Below are positions 37,081 through 48,604 of a stretch of DNA of 64,000 nucleotides, piece by piece. Both the position numbers and the translations under genes were made by a program. Location: the NCBI GenBank assembly GCA_025024175.1, contig QCXZ01000041.1, positions 49,161,786-49,225,785 of the forward strand, in the 5' to 3' direction. This stretch comes from Rhyzopertha dominica (Eukaryota > Arthropoda > Insecta > Coleoptera > Bostrichidae). Position 1 is the stretch's first letter. Each line of letters starts with the position of its first letter. A model generated the notes under the pieces. It searched no databases. It was not told the DNA's origin and saw nothing but the letters and a program-made list of their open reading frames with translations.

Positions 37081-37089
37081 AGGACAGAA

Positions 37090-37168
37090 CTGTAATGTCG
37101 TCGCGGTGACATAATGGGGCATACATCTAGAGACCTGGGTTCGAAGTCGGGTCAGAGCTATTTTTTTT
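37090..37168 (+). repeat. tRNA-like SINE head or tRNA pseudogene
   Basis: A GGTTCGAAGTC box (37138-37148) matches the Pol III B box, an A-box-like GTGACATAATGG lies about 35 bp upstream, and a run of eight T (about 37160-37167) provides a terminator. The anticodon arm is not readable. A tRNA-derived SINE or degraded tRNA is the best explanation. Confidence 0.45.
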
Positions 37169-37169
37169 G

Positions 37170-38330
37170 CTTGATAAATGCCTGATACCGATTTTTATAC
37201 TGGTGCTATTTTGGGAGCAACTGATTCAATATACAACATAATTCGTTGAATATATATACGTGTTCTTACGTAGAATATGTCGCTTGTTTTGAATATATTC
37301 TAATTCAATTAAAATTATTCTGTTCAGGAAGATTTCATTAATATCAAATTAAAAACTCTTGGGTTCTTGAACTTGTATGAACTAATTTGAAGAGGTAGAT
37401 ATTATCAAATTGCTAAGCATAACAGAATGCCATCGAAAATAGATAGATTTCAATCAAGCATGCAATTGTTGATATTCAAACTATTACTGTACCAGAGAGC
37501 TTGGAAGAAGCTCGTTATGCTACAGAGTTTGGAAATTTCTGACAGAAATTCTTGTATTTTCACTGAAGATCTGCAAGAGCACATCACAATACTTATTGAT
37601 TGAAGACAATGTTTGGTTTTAGTAGTCTCATAGGTTATATCAGGACAAGCATTGCTCTCACACTGCAACTTTCTTGTATAGCTATCTCAAACTACACAAG
37701 GATACTTAAGACTTCGACAGAGAATTGCTAATTAAAGTTGTGAAGGACTTTAGAAAACTAAGAAATAAGACTGTTAAAATGTTAAAAATGCCGAATCCTG
37801 TATTTTAATAACAAAATCTAATTATCTATGAAGATCTTAAGATATCAGAGTCGAATTTCGAAAATACCATATTGTTTTCTACGTAAGAGAAGAGTAACTA
37901 GAATTTGGAAGAATTTATCGTTCTGTCTAGAAATTAAACATCTTGAAACCAGATCTGTAGAATCCATCTTTATGATTCTTGTGTTTATGAAACCAAAACG
38001 TAATTGTTTTTCAAAGAAAGACAAATACCATCAGCACATCAAAAAACATGGCACTTGACACTGATTGTACTTACCATGCCGATGCTAGATGTAATCCCAC
38101 TAAGCGATCCATCGAAAACCACCACTTTTGATAATTACCGTGAAGGAACACGTTGTGTTTAAAAATTGCTCGCAGTGAGACACGGTCACGAACAATCAAT
38201 GCCACACTTTTTTCGGTTTTGAACTTAGTGGAATTACAACTACCAAAAGCACGTACGAAACAGCATTTAAAAATCTCCTAATCGCATTTACATATAACTA
38301 CTTCAGTTTTAAAGCTGTTTTTATGCACCC
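37170..38330. other. Intergenic, nothing recognised
   Basis: AT-rich sequence with motif-free short frames (37450-37668 minus, 37828-38058 plus). Confidence 0.4.
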
Positions 38331-38334
38331 ACAT

Positions 38335-38515
38335 GTTTCCTGGCGGGTTAGGAGTTTATGGCAGCCGCAATAAAATTTAACAGTGTTCCGAAGATGACCG
38401 CCACGTATGGATACGCCTAATTTCGGTTGGCACACGAGCTGTTTTTATTGCCAATTAATATCCATTTGCGCCATTAACAAATTAAAATTCGAAAATGACG
38501 CTTGTAGCCAGAGAA
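38335..38515. promoter_or_regulatory. Candidate Caudal-responsive enhancer upstream of exon B
   Basis: Within about 100 bp there are TTTATGGC (38355-38362), GCAATAAAA (38367-38375) and GTTTTTATTGCC (38441-38452), each close to the Caudal/Abd-B consensus TTTATGGC / TTTTATTGC, plus CCAATTAATA next to the last. Composition is more GC-rich than the flanks. It lies 2.5 kb upstream of exon B, so autoregulation is plausible but inferred. Confidence 0.4.
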
Positions 38516-38519
38516 AAAC

Positions 38520-40175
38520 GATGAAGGAATGCGAGAATGTGGGGTGTTGAAACGGGCAAATTCCATGCTGCGGTAACAGTAATCCACAAGCGATAGACTG
38601 GATTTATTAAGTTTTTATCTTGGTAGCCTTGCTATTGGTAATGAACTAGAAAACAAGGAAACTGAGTAGAGTGCGTAGCGTTTAATGGAAGGTTTGTTTA
38701 TGGGAAACGCATTCTGTACAATATAATGTCAAATTTGTTTCCTTCGTTGTGACAATAAGTTTACATAAACTTTACCTTTAAAGAAACGTTGTTAATGTTG
38801 ACGCCAATTTTTTTAAATTGTTATTGATTGTATGTTGAGTATAACTAGTTTAGGGATTTTATCTTGTTAATGTTTTTCATATTGTACAGAGAGCAAATTA
38901 TGTCAGGTCAGGTCAGGCCGGCCAGGTCAGGACAGATAAATGTAATTGTTAAGAAACATAAATTGTATTGGTGATGACATCGTAATTTATATACAAAATA
39001 TAGGAGGTAAAAGGACCAAAAACTCGTTTCATTACAAACATAACCTAAGAAATGCAACTCAAACACCTTACAGTACCACGATAGTAGTGGAATATTTTAA
39101 ACAAAACATTAATCACAGAAAGATCAAGATTGCCGCAACATAATAACATGACACTGATAAAGAAATCTCAAAAGAATCCAATATGCGTAGGGTACATTTC
39201 CGGGAAACCATAAACAGCATTGCAAATGCTTAAATACATTAAGATTAACTATATAAAGCCCTCCTAGTATTAGATTCTATGGCACACGCCTGTTCAGCGA
39301 AGCTTTTTTAAACGATAGATTACTAACTGCTATGAGGGTCATATCTTGCAAAATAGCGAAGTAATATCTATTCATTTTACTGTATTTGTACGCATTAACA
39401 AATTGTTTTAAATAAACATGAAAGACACATTCTTTACCCTAGTCAGGAAGGTAAAAAATCTAGAGAAGTTTCAGTGAGGGAAACACAACGTTATTTGAGA
39501 AAAAACGAACAATATATTAGTAACCTTTTGTAAAAAGTCTAACTCTCTTTGATATGTTATTTTTAAGGAAGCATTACCTCTTAAATGTACTTCGAACACA
39601 GTAGGCCGTCAGCGATGTCAGTTGTCCACGTCAATTATTACGAGGGTTTTATTGATCTTTAGTCTGTTAAATGAATGTTTGTGATTTACTGTACTACAAC
39701 TACTAAACTTGTAAAAAGCGAGTGTGATCTAATACTAATTACACGATATATGCAAAATCCTTTACCACAATGGTTTACAAAAACTAAATATGCACTTACT
39801 TCGATAGCTAAGCTGTCATTTACGGTAGAAGTAAGTCCAGCAAGATGGCAATTGCTGCAAAAAGCCAACGAAGGCGAACTTGTGTGTGTATTTTATACCT
39901 ATGTCAAATTTAGCGCTGGTAATGGCCACTTAAGCTGAAGAAAGAGCTCTGAAAAATTTATCATTAAAGAAGTGTAATTCCACTTAGGGTGGTTTTCATT
40001 CACACATAGATAGATGAATCAATTCAATGTTTTTAATATTTTTGACTCGATATCATTTTCTTCGTCAAAAACAAAAAGCGAGACAATGTTAGCTCAGGAA
40101 CGCGATGATTCACACAACAATACCTCTTGACCGTCCATTAATTGCGCTGCAACCCAAAGCTAATAATAAATTGAT
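38520..40175. other. Intergenic with short GGTCA tandem
   Basis: Mostly AT-rich. At 38900-38932 a run of AGGTCA/GGCCAGGTCAGG units (about five half-sites) forms a small minisatellite; AGGTCA is also a nuclear-receptor half-site. Frames at 38946-39143 and 39675-39938 show no motif. Confidence 0.4.
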
Positions 40176-40179
40176 AAAC

Positions 40180-40620
40180 AAATTCCGCCGCACAGAACGC
40201 GCGCAAATAACCCGAAACGCACGAAGCGATATCTAAAAACGGGCAGATAAGAGTCGTCCGCCTGATCCCGCGGGATTAGCGGGCGGTAAGATGTGTAGAG
40301 GCGGCATTTTTGACAGAGATACCGTTCCGAGCACCTGACAACATTCGGTATTGTCCTGTGAGACGGCGGACTGCGCGGGGTCAGGACCGTACCTGTTTAC
40401 AAGAGGATTATCGTCGGTTGGCTACATCCGAGAGCACGTCTGATAGAAGACGGTGACTCTGGGGATTTACGAGGACGGGGGGCGACAGTCACCTTGGGGT
40501 TGGCTGTTTATGTTTCCCATGGCGGAGAGGCAGAGGAACTGATGTTTCTGGCTAAGGAGGACCCAATTAAAAGTGGATGGACGTTCTACTCTCATGAGCG
40601 ATGTCCGAAGCAACATTAAC
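40180..40620. promoter_or_regulatory. GC-rich island upstream of caudal B
   Basis: A 440-bp block of high GC and CpG content with CCGCGGGATTAGCGGGCGGT at 40268-40287 (a near-palindromic core around a GGATTA K50-type site). Minus-strand frames are stop-rich; an ATG at about 40520 gives only 17 codons. Promoter or enhancer of a developmental gene is my inference; it could carry a noncoding first exon. Confidence 0.35.
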
Positions 40621-40731
40621 GAGAATCAACACGGACTGCTAATTTCATGCGACTACGGTCGACTTTTATAAATGTTGAAAGAAAAAAATCTTTTCCTTCA
40701 ACGATAAGAGAGTATTGAAGAGAAACTCTAA

Positions 40732-41640
40732 TCAGATCTCGATTGTCTTAAGCTCATCTTCAACACCTTCNTCAACACGATGAAAAGATGCAAAACCNCC
40801 AGGCCATGCTGTACGGAGGCATCTGCTGACCATATGTTCAATTGTTTGGAGGGCGTCTCCACATTTACAAGAAGGGTTGATAGATGGATCCCGTTTATCA
40901 AGAAAAAAGTTGCAATTTCCATGACCAGTGCGATGGTGATTTAGAGTGACCCAAGACTTTCTATGGAGGTCAGTTCCTGCCATCTTTTCTGAAGGATCGT
41001 CTATAAGCTGTTGATTGCACATATAATGTTTCTTAGCTTGTCAAACAGAACAATGGTGTAAGGAGCACCAAAAAAAATCTTCTCTCCACAGAGGTTTTCT
41101 CCTCTCCGGAGGAGCAATATTTGAAGGAATCGGAAGCCAAGGTAATCAAGTTGAATTAATTGTTCCAGTGATTAGTCGCATTGCAGTATTTAGATGAGTG
41201 TCAATTTTTCCTGCATGTTGAGTATTTTTTCAGACAGGACAACAGTTCTCAACAGTGTTATAAAGGATGTTATTTCTAGTCTGCAATTTTGTTACCGATG
41301 TTTTCTAGATGTTTCTTGTACGTTAGAGACGTAGCTAGGGTAACCACAAGATATGTAAAGCCAATGCCATGTCGTCTGCTTACACAAATTTTCTCGATTG
41401 AGTTACTTACTCGACTGTCACTTATGCAAAGGTTGACAAGAATAGGCGACAGAACCGATCCTTGTGGAAGACCATTATTCAAAATCTTGAATTTGCTACT
41501 TTTCTCTCCCAGAAATACTCTGAATTGACGTTGAGTCAGCATTCGTTCGATAAGCTTCACAGTCTTTCCACATTTCAGAGTATTAAATAGTTTTAGGGGA
41601 TTAATCCATGTTTCCACATGATGAGTTTCTTCAGTTTTCG
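40732..41640 (-). mobile_element. Non-LTR retrotransposon fragment (RT to C-terminus)
   Basis: The minus strand encodes, in order, WINPLKLFNTLKCGKTVKLI, RQFRVFLGEKSSKFK, NGLPQGSVLSPILVNL (GLPQGS block intact), a frameshifted active-site region where YADD should be, LTYKKHLENI, and then, in a second frame at 40732-41022, WVTLNHHRTGHGNCNF plus CKCGDALQTIEHMVSRC, the Cys-containing C-terminal block common after the RT domain of many LINEs. Two N bases fall in the C-terminal part. The active site is destroyed. Confidence 0.85.
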
Positions 41641-43545
41641 ACTACAGACTCCCAACAACGGCGAAACTAGTCGTAGAAGAACTTGATACCCCACAAGCCC
41701 TAAAATAACACTTTGCCACTGTTATAAAAGGTGGTGATAGCGTTTGTCTATCAAAAACTGATTGAAACAGTTCTACGAACTGAACTGAAAACCAAAGTCT
41801 ATCGCTGACACGAGAAATGTCACAGATCGTGACATACCATTAAACTGATGCTTCATGAGAGTTGGGAGAGGAATTTTAAGGAATTTTCTCTACTTACTCT
41901 TGAAGAAGGAACAAATAGCACAAATTTAGATTCTTAGGAATGATCGTTTGCTCCAAAAAGACTCAGCATACCATTGGATAAAAAAAGACAACACCTTTCA
42001 AACAATGACGAGTTTTACACAAGATTTCAGCAGTATGCAACATACCCAAATATATGAGTGCTGATGTTAAGGCTAATGAAATAATAAGGTCTACAATATT
42101 CAACTGATATACAAACATCACCTAGAAATAAAACAAATACTTCCAAATACTTATTTGGGCCCTTTTTTAGTACTGCTATTAATTCAAGTTTTCCTATATT
42201 GCAATAAGCAATAAGTTTATGTGTTTGTTTACTAGATTTCAAAATGATTGTCGAAATTTTGCTAACAGTTGTTGAGAAATAAGTAAGGAAATGTTGTAAA
42301 TATTAAATATTACATTCTTCTTTGTTAATTAAAAATCTATGTCATCCTGTTGTGCTATTATTTAATTGTTTTAGATGTGACTTTCTTCCCTGTGCGAGCG
42401 ATCAAAAAAAGTTAAATAATAATAATAAGTGAAAATGGCGTCAATTATGAATTGAACTAAATTGTTTTTGCCCTGAAGCTATTTTGTATGAGATAATAAG
42501 ATTATAAGGGTATGGAACGGCTTTAGTTTTCACCTTGGAATGTTCTCAAAAATCTTGCAAACTGTTCAATTCAAGTAACATAAACTTCCCGATTCAAGAA
42601 TGAAGAACGTTTCAAAAGTTTGCAATGTTTGTTTTATTAATTGATTGACTGGACAACTTCTTCTATTTCATCGTTAATTGGGAGCGCTGTTTGCTTGGCT
42701 CTGGATACACCAAATATTTGATACATATTTAAATCCAGTTCATTTGTCCCGAAGATCCAAACAAGTATTAAGATGGCAACAGCATTGGTGTGCTTTTCCA
42801 ACAAAAATCAACAAAAAATTTGACAGCAATACAATGTTCAAAATAAACCTAAACTTTAGAGAGTAGATAAATTATGGTGAAAAATTAATGATAGGGACGT
42901 CATCTTAAAAAAGAGACTGCACACGAAATGACAATGAGTGGGCAATGTTGCTTCCCACTTCCTACTGCATATAGTTATTTCCACAAGTAACAAGGATGTT
43001 TAATTTAACTACTTCTGTATACAGCAAATTTGTTCCCTTTAAAAAATATATAGGAATGATGGTACCCGTGTACATCCAAAAACATCAAAAAAGCATTAAT
43101 GGAGAAGTATTCTCGAGAGGGTACAGATACGAGTTATAAGGTGTCGGAAGTCTCTAAACCAGAGCATGTCCACGTTATCCGTAAGCCTTCCAATCTGACT
43201 TCATCAAGAGATAGAGATTACCCTAACTGATGTTTTATTTCACTTCAAACAAAATCCTTGTTTTGATGTGATATGCAAGAAGACAAATAAACCTCTTCAA
43301 GAAACGGACCACCCCTAAAACCATTAATAACACTGACGGTCCCAAGTGAACAGGCGCAACACTGTCCACAAAGAATCCCATTGTGTTCCCGTCGAAAAGA
43401 AAGGCCTCCAACAAGAGACGTTACGCCAAAATTGTGACGTTCCGCTACCTATCTTAATGGTGTTACACAACAAAATACTGCAGCAAACTGTAACAAGGAT
43501 CAAAATGTCAACGGACATATGTCGGGGGTATTAGTCACGGGTGAT
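41640..43545. other. Intergenic, nothing firm
   Basis: Just upstream of the LINE fragment, 41640-41700 contains ACAACGGCGAAACTAGTCGT, which could be repeat-derived. The rest is AT-rich with no recognisable coding sequence. Confidence 0.35.
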
Positions 43546-43549
43546 ATAT

Positions 43550-43860
43550 ATCTTTGTCATCAGCTACCACCGGCGAGGAGGGTCCCAGTGAGCTCTCGAC
43601 CTTGCGTGCCATCTGTTTATCGGATTAGCCACTGTTTGGACACGCTTGTCGTTTGAAATTTGCGGGAGGCTTTTAAATCACTCACGCGCTATCTCTCTTA
43701 TTTTTGTGCGAGCGGGGAAGGTCTGAAAATCAAATTAAGCCAACTGGACGAACACAAATCTTCCTAATCCCTCTGCCCACAATTGGAAGCCGATGGACTG
43801 GAAATTTACGGCGGAAAGGTGAACTGAGATATGTATAGGCGTCGATTTAGTGAGGATAAT
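43550..43860. promoter_or_regulatory. GC-richer island with paired K50 homeodomain sites
   Basis: CpG-containing, more GC-rich block with CGGATTAGCC (43620-43629) and CCTAATCCCTC (43763-43773), both containing the GGATTA core bound by K50 homeodomains (Otd/Bicoid type), and TCTTATTTTTGTGCG between them. No coding frame. Candidate enhancer. Confidence 0.3.
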
Positions 43861-44085
43861 TCGGGTATTTGTTACCTGTAAGCTGAAGGAAGTGTCTGCA
43901 AGGATACGGGTTTAATAGGCGGGAATGTCAATACCAGTGACGGTCCCAGGGTTTTTCCAAGGGATGGGGTTCAAAAATAATGAACAGAGATTGTGTTTAT
44001 GGTACTACGGTATATTCCCAAACAATTGTTTACAAATACGGCACCATCTATTGATTGTCTGCGAAGGACCGAAAGGTTATCAATA

Positions 44086-44148
44086 CAGGATGTTTCACGA
44101 ATGATAATGACCCTGACGGAATTAAAAATGTAACCCAAAATACATTCT
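44086..44148 (+). repeat. Left terminal inverted repeat
   Basis: Begins CAGGATGTTTCACGAATGAT and ends AACCCAAAATACATT; pairs with 45418-45480 with about two mismatches. Confidence 0.95.
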
Positions 44149-44243
44149 CATAGCCATTGTGGTTATTTTACATAATGGTATTATTTTAAAAATAAATTGG
44201 AAATGCGCTATAGTTCCTGTCATTGTATTTATTAAAAGTCAAA

Positions 44244-45259
44244 GTGTATTCAAATGATGAAAAAACTGATAAGATTTTGATTTATGGTGAATGCAAGAAA
44301 AATACAGACAACGTTTTCCAAATAGAAGAGCTCCTGCCGATACAATTTTCAAGAGACTTGAATTAACTTTAAGAGCAAACTGGCCACCACTGAAAAAGTC
44401 AAGAGAAAGAACAACAACAGGCCCTGACAATGAAATTAGAGTATTCGAAATGATTGACGAAAATCCTCATATTAGTCAAAGGGTAGTCTCAAGAGCAACC
44501 GGTATTAGTCTGTCTTCAGTACATCGAATAATTAAAGGCAATCAATTTCATCCGTATCACTTGCAATTGGTTCAGGCCCTAAAGGAAACAGATTATCCTA
44601 AAAGACTTTTTTCGGGAACACCAAAATTTGAATGTGAGATTTTACGACATTTGCTTCTCAGATGAAGCAAAATTTTCTAATAATGGTGGAATTAACAAAC
44701 ATAACATGCATTATTATGCGCAAGAAAATCCACGTTGGATTCGAGAAGGACATTTTCAAACTATCTACTCGACGAATGTCTGGTGCGGAATATTGGGGAA
44801 TTAAATTGTTGGGTCTTATTTTTTTCGCGATAGTTTAAACGGCAATACTTATATAACTTTTTAAGAAACATTTTACCGGTAGTTCTCCAAAATATAAATT
44901 TACAAGTTAGACAAGATCTATGGTTCCAACAAGATGGGGCACCTGTGTATTATCATAGAATAGTGGGAAATCATCTTGATTTGGTTTTGCCTAACTGATG
45001 GATAGGAAGAGGTTCAATTAATTCTTGCCCATCGAGAAGTCCGGAGCTTATTCCTTTGGATTTTTTTCTGTAGGGAATGGTAAAAGAGCAAGTATACCAA
45101 ACACCAATTGAAAGTGTAGAACATTTAGAAAATAAAATACGTGATGCATGTAGATCCATCACTCCAGAAATGTTAATGCATGTTAAAAGATCGTTTTGGG
45201 CACGAATTCAAGCTTGTGAAAACAGCGGAGGGCGACATTTTGAGCATTTATTACATTAA
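44244..45259 (+). pseudogene. Mariner-type transposase, multiple frameshifts and stops
   Basis: Pieces in order: VYSNDEKTDKILIYGEC, (frame change) RQRFPNRRAPADTIFKRL, a second helix-turn-helix with HISQRVVSRATGISLSSVHR, PYHLQLVQALKETDYPKRL, (frame change) FSDEAKFSNNGGINKHNMHY with the first catalytic Asp, WIREGHFQTIYSTNVWCGIL, a stop, FFRDSLNG, then WFQQDGAP with the second Asp, WIGRGS, and SRSPELIPLDFFL with the third. About 41 residues separate the second and third Asp, as in the DD41D (rosa-like) group. Stops interrupt at least four places, including one where Trp normally follows DFFL. It ends GGRHFEHLLH and TAA at 45257-45259, a normal terminus. Inactive. Confidence 0.9.
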
Positions 45260-45417
45260 TGTTATTGAATAAACATTTTTCAAAAATAAAATTTGTTTTA
45301 CAATACCGAATTTACTTAAAGAAAATGATTGAAGTTTGTGTCAAAATTTACGAATTTACACAGTTTTCTAAGTTTTATATTTTTTAAGACGATGAACAAT
45401 TATCAATGTTACCTCTG

Positions 45418-45480
45418 CAAATGTATTTTGGGTTGCATTTTTAATTTCGTCAGGGTCATTATCATTCGTGAAACATCCTG
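45418..45480 (-). repeat. Right terminal inverted repeat
   Basis: Reverse complement begins CAGGATGTTTCACGAATGAT, matching the left end over about 62 bp; followed by TA then CATCGAAC. Confidence 0.95.
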
Positions 45481-45489
45481 TACATCGAA

Positions 45490-46055
45490 CACTGTAGTAG
45501 ATCGATAACTACCGGCTAACGATATATGTTATAACATATCTTTACAAAACATACCACGAATTTTGTAAATCACCAATAACAGAAACAATTCATTAAGAAT
45601 AAACAAACAACACCAAGACAATTGTAATAAGCAGCAAGGCGAAGAGAACTTCACAAAGAAAAGGCATGAACTATATAGAGAGGACCACAGTATTTTAATA
45701 ATCACTTCAAATAAAGCCAATCAGTCAAACAACATCAGAAGAGGAGCAAGTATAGTGCGTAAAGGGATGAGACGAAGTTCAGAAAACAGAACAGAGTGGA
45801 AGGCTTTAAGGCTTTAAGATTAAGTATATAAATTACAGTGATAATGCAACTAACTGCAGCTTCATGGCATCAATATCAATAACAACCGCCCAATGGGAGA
45901 CTGATATGTAAACTTTAAGAGCAAATGTAAGTTACTGAAATAAGAACAGTAAAAACATTAAATTTTACCTAACGTCAAATTTGATTAAAAAGGATGTCGA
46001 AACAATAATCAGAAATATCTTGACGCAAACACATTAAAAAATAATAATAAATTTC
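45490..46055. other. AT-rich spacer, nothing recognised
   Basis: No motif-bearing frame. GGCTTTAAGGCTTTAAG at 45802-45818 is a small direct duplication. Confidence 0.4.
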
Positions 46056-46059
46056 GTTA

Positions 46060-46430
46060 CAATTTGTTAAAATTAGATTGTGAAGTGTTCCAGCTTCTTA
46101 AAAAATTTGTGAAACGACTGGAAAGAACATCTACAATTTTATTTATAATAAGCAATGCCACATCATTAACCATTAAAGGACGCTGCTATAATGATGCAAC
46201 ATCCACTGGTATGCAACAGCAGGGAGGGTCGATTACCCTTCCCCAAAATTCCTGGTGTGATTGGAGCCATCTATAGCTACATGCGTAACCATAACATAAC
46301 AGTTGACACACAATAGAACAGACCGCTTAATGGGCACCCATTTGTCAATAACAATGAGCGAACAATTGTTACGATAGGCAAAAGGGCACCAGTCAGGGGT
46401 GTCTTACGAACAATGTTGCCAGATTTCTTA
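46060..46430 (+). pseudogene. PIF/Harbinger transposase remnant
   Basis: In broken frames the plus strand gives VFQLLKKFVKRLER, then PKIPGVIGAI at about 46242-46270, and later LRTMLPDFLYKSV. IPGVIGAIDGTH is the block around the first catalytic Asp of HARBI1-type transposases; here the sequence departs after GAI (YSYM), so the catalytic Asp is lost. The upstream helix-rich text is in a different frame. Only the short block supports the assignment. Confidence 0.45.
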
Positions 46431-46599
46431 TACAAATCAGTAACATATTTACAAAGGTATTTATTGAAAAAGATACTCTACGTAATACGTATAGAGCCCA
46501 GGACACTATTAGAATACAGTGAAAATGCGACTTTAGCTTTACCTTCAATATAGAGAATTGTATACGAGGGTCATGTCAAAATTCCTGCAAGCAAAAACA

Positions 46600-46795
46600 C
46601 AGATCGGATGTGGGAGAATCTCAAAGCAGTTCTTCTTGCAAACTCCTTTGACTGACACTGCTTTATGCGAACAAACTTATCGTGCAAGAGGATTACGCCG
46701 CTGTCTTTNNTATCTCTACACTTTTGGAAATTTCTATAAAGAAGACAAATACATTTGTGTTTTGGTATTTGTCTATTGCTTGTTTGTCCATGCGG
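46600..46795 (+). repeat. Unknown repeat, left member of an inverted pair
   Basis: This 190-bp stretch is found again in reverse orientation at 48415-48601 with roughly 85% identity (shared block AAACTCCTTTGACTGACACT and GCTTTATGCGA.CAA). Both copies translate as QFF.QTPLTDTALC in the matching frame, so it probably derives from a coding segment of an unidentified element. Two N bases are at 46709-46710. Confidence 0.65.
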
Positions 46796-47279
46796 TCTTT
46801 AAAAAGAGCAGATTTTTAGCCAACAAATGAGTTATGCGAATAGCTATTCTAAAATCACAAGAAATTAGCGATTGTACTAGGTTAGTCATATGGACAGACA
46901 TATCAAAATTTGCTCAACCGAAACAATACACATGAAGAAACCAAGATTTTTGGCATTTTGATGTATTTTGTGCAATTAAGAATAATAGCACACTTCCAGT
47001 GCACCATTACGTACGAAAACTTGCATACTCTTTACTCTACCGGAATCTGAGCCAGTACAGCACGTAATAATCGAGTGACCATACAATCAATTCATAATTG
47101 AACGCTGTTCTTTGAAATTTCGTAGCTGTCTGGAACCTGTAAAACAACCGGGGAGGATCAATAACAGTCTAAAATGTTTTCCAAATCTAGGATTGTCTAT
47201 ACGTACGATTTTTTCGAAAAAAAGCGTGAATTGAAACAAAAATCACTGAAGCTCTTTTAACTCTTGTATACACTTTACT

Positions 47280-47790
47280 ACAAGGTGCGCGTAACCGCAA
47301 AAAAAAAACGACGCAGGCGTTTCGTCAGCAAAGCCGGCATCTCCAGCGGCACAAAAACGAAACCGACCCGNAAAACAAGCCAGAAACGAACGCCGGCAAC
47401 GGTGCAGCGTCACGGGGTTGTTTTCGGATCCGTGGCGCCTGCAGTATCGCGCGATAATTGCAAACGGATCCGCCGCCAACTCTCCCGGCCCCGCAGTTTG
47501 AGGTTATGCGTCCCCGGAGGTCCATTGTGACTATTACACTGTCGCGATGTTATTTCCCGCGGAGCGCAAGCCTCCCGCTAATTTTCCGTACAATTTATGT
47601 AATACCCTCGGTCCCGACAGAAATTAATGTTTGCCCCGTTCGCCGGCTTCATTTCTGGTTAATGTTTATTCAAGCATTAGTTAGAGGGTTGTATACTGTT
47701 ATTGTTGACTTGTTTGTCGTGCGCGTTAGCGCGGGGCCTTTTCGAAGCCGGCCACTGATATCCCCAGAGGATATCGAAATCTAGATTTTA
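47280..47790. promoter_or_regulatory. GC-rich island, about 500 bp
   Basis: The strongest GC/CpG block in the right half of the window. Overlapping frames on both strands (for example 47458-47784 plus and 47243-47479 minus) carry no recognised domain. It contains CCGCGGAGCG, GAAATTAATGTTTG, CAATTTATGTAATACC and a GATATCCCCAGAGGATATC palindrome (47757-47775). A promoter, enhancer or unannotated first exon is possible. Confidence 0.35.
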
Positions 47791-48414
47791 CGGTGTAAAC
47801 TTGTCGAAAAAAGATTCGATGCTTTGGAGCCCACCTCGAGGTTCTAAGTTCACCGAAATCCTCACAGAACGCAAAAATAGCGACATGAATCCAACTATAC
47901 GTAAGATAAAAGTACCACGGAGGTTGAAAACTTCGTTGAGTTGTTAAAATAAGATCCCTCTATATAAAAAATATATATTTTATTATTAAAAATTGAGTAG
48001 TCTTACTCATTTATTTACTGGAACCGTTGGTGATGAAGCGTTACCTGCCCAAAATAGCCTTTAATTCTTTAGATATAAAAATTCTAATAATAAAATTAAA
48101 GTTCCGATTACACGATGTTGAAAAGATCGTCACATTTGCACAGTGCGACCGTGCATTGTCGAGGATCAAAATAATGCCGAAGGAAAGCATGATGGTTTTG
48201 GTAATTTTCTAGAGAAATGTGAGTAAAGCCACTGCTTTCGAGCTTTTGACTGGTTCTGGTTCCACACGCTGATGTATTTCTTTATTTCTCGTCATTTTAG
48301 CCGCTTCTTGTTAACAGAGAAAAGTCGTAGAAAAGTCCAACTCCATACAATTTCGGGTTCGGCTTCCGCCACTTGATGGAATAAGCCTACCAGAGCGTTA
48401 GACTACATAGTGTT

Positions 48415-48601
48415 AAAAACAAGCAATAGACAAATGTATTTGTCTTCTTTGTAGAAAATTTAAATGCATGATTCCAAAAGTGTAGATGAGATATGAAAGA
48501 CAGCGGCGCAATGTTCTTGCACGATAACGCTTGATCGCATAAAGCAGTGTCAGTCAAAGGAGTTTGCGAGAAGAACTGCTGTGAAATTCCACATCCTTCA
48601 T
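48415..48601 (-). repeat. Unknown repeat, right member of the inverted pair
   Basis: Reverse-complement copy of 46600-46795, with GGATGTGGAATTTCACAGCA at its start on the minus strand and extra sequence (about 20 bp) around CATTTAAATTTTC. The coding-like text QTPLTDTALCDQ is preserved. Confidence 0.65.
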
Positions 48602-48604
48602 GCA

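Larger units (their letters stand above)
44086..45480 (+). mobile_element. Complete but inactive mariner-superfamily transposon (DD41D-like)
   Basis: A 1395-bp element flanked on both sides by TA (44084-44085 and 45481-45482), the target duplication of the superfamily. Terminal inverted repeats of about 62 bp begin CAGGATGTTTCACGAATGAT; the two ends differ at only about two positions. Between them lies a plus-strand transposase pseudogene. The element is complete end to end, and its near-identical termini suggest fairly recent insertion, yet the gene is broken several times, so it may have moved with help from another copy. Confidence 0.93.

Noticed and set aside
40480..40535. ATG with 17 codons on the minus strand in the GC island upstream of caudal B
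   Set aside because: Too short and unlike Caudal; no evidence for a signal or conserved motif.
47243..47784. Four overlapping frames of 66-108 codons on both strands
   Set aside because: Mutually overlapping in a CpG-rich island, no recognised domain; most are chance consequences of composition. A cryptic exon cannot be ruled out.
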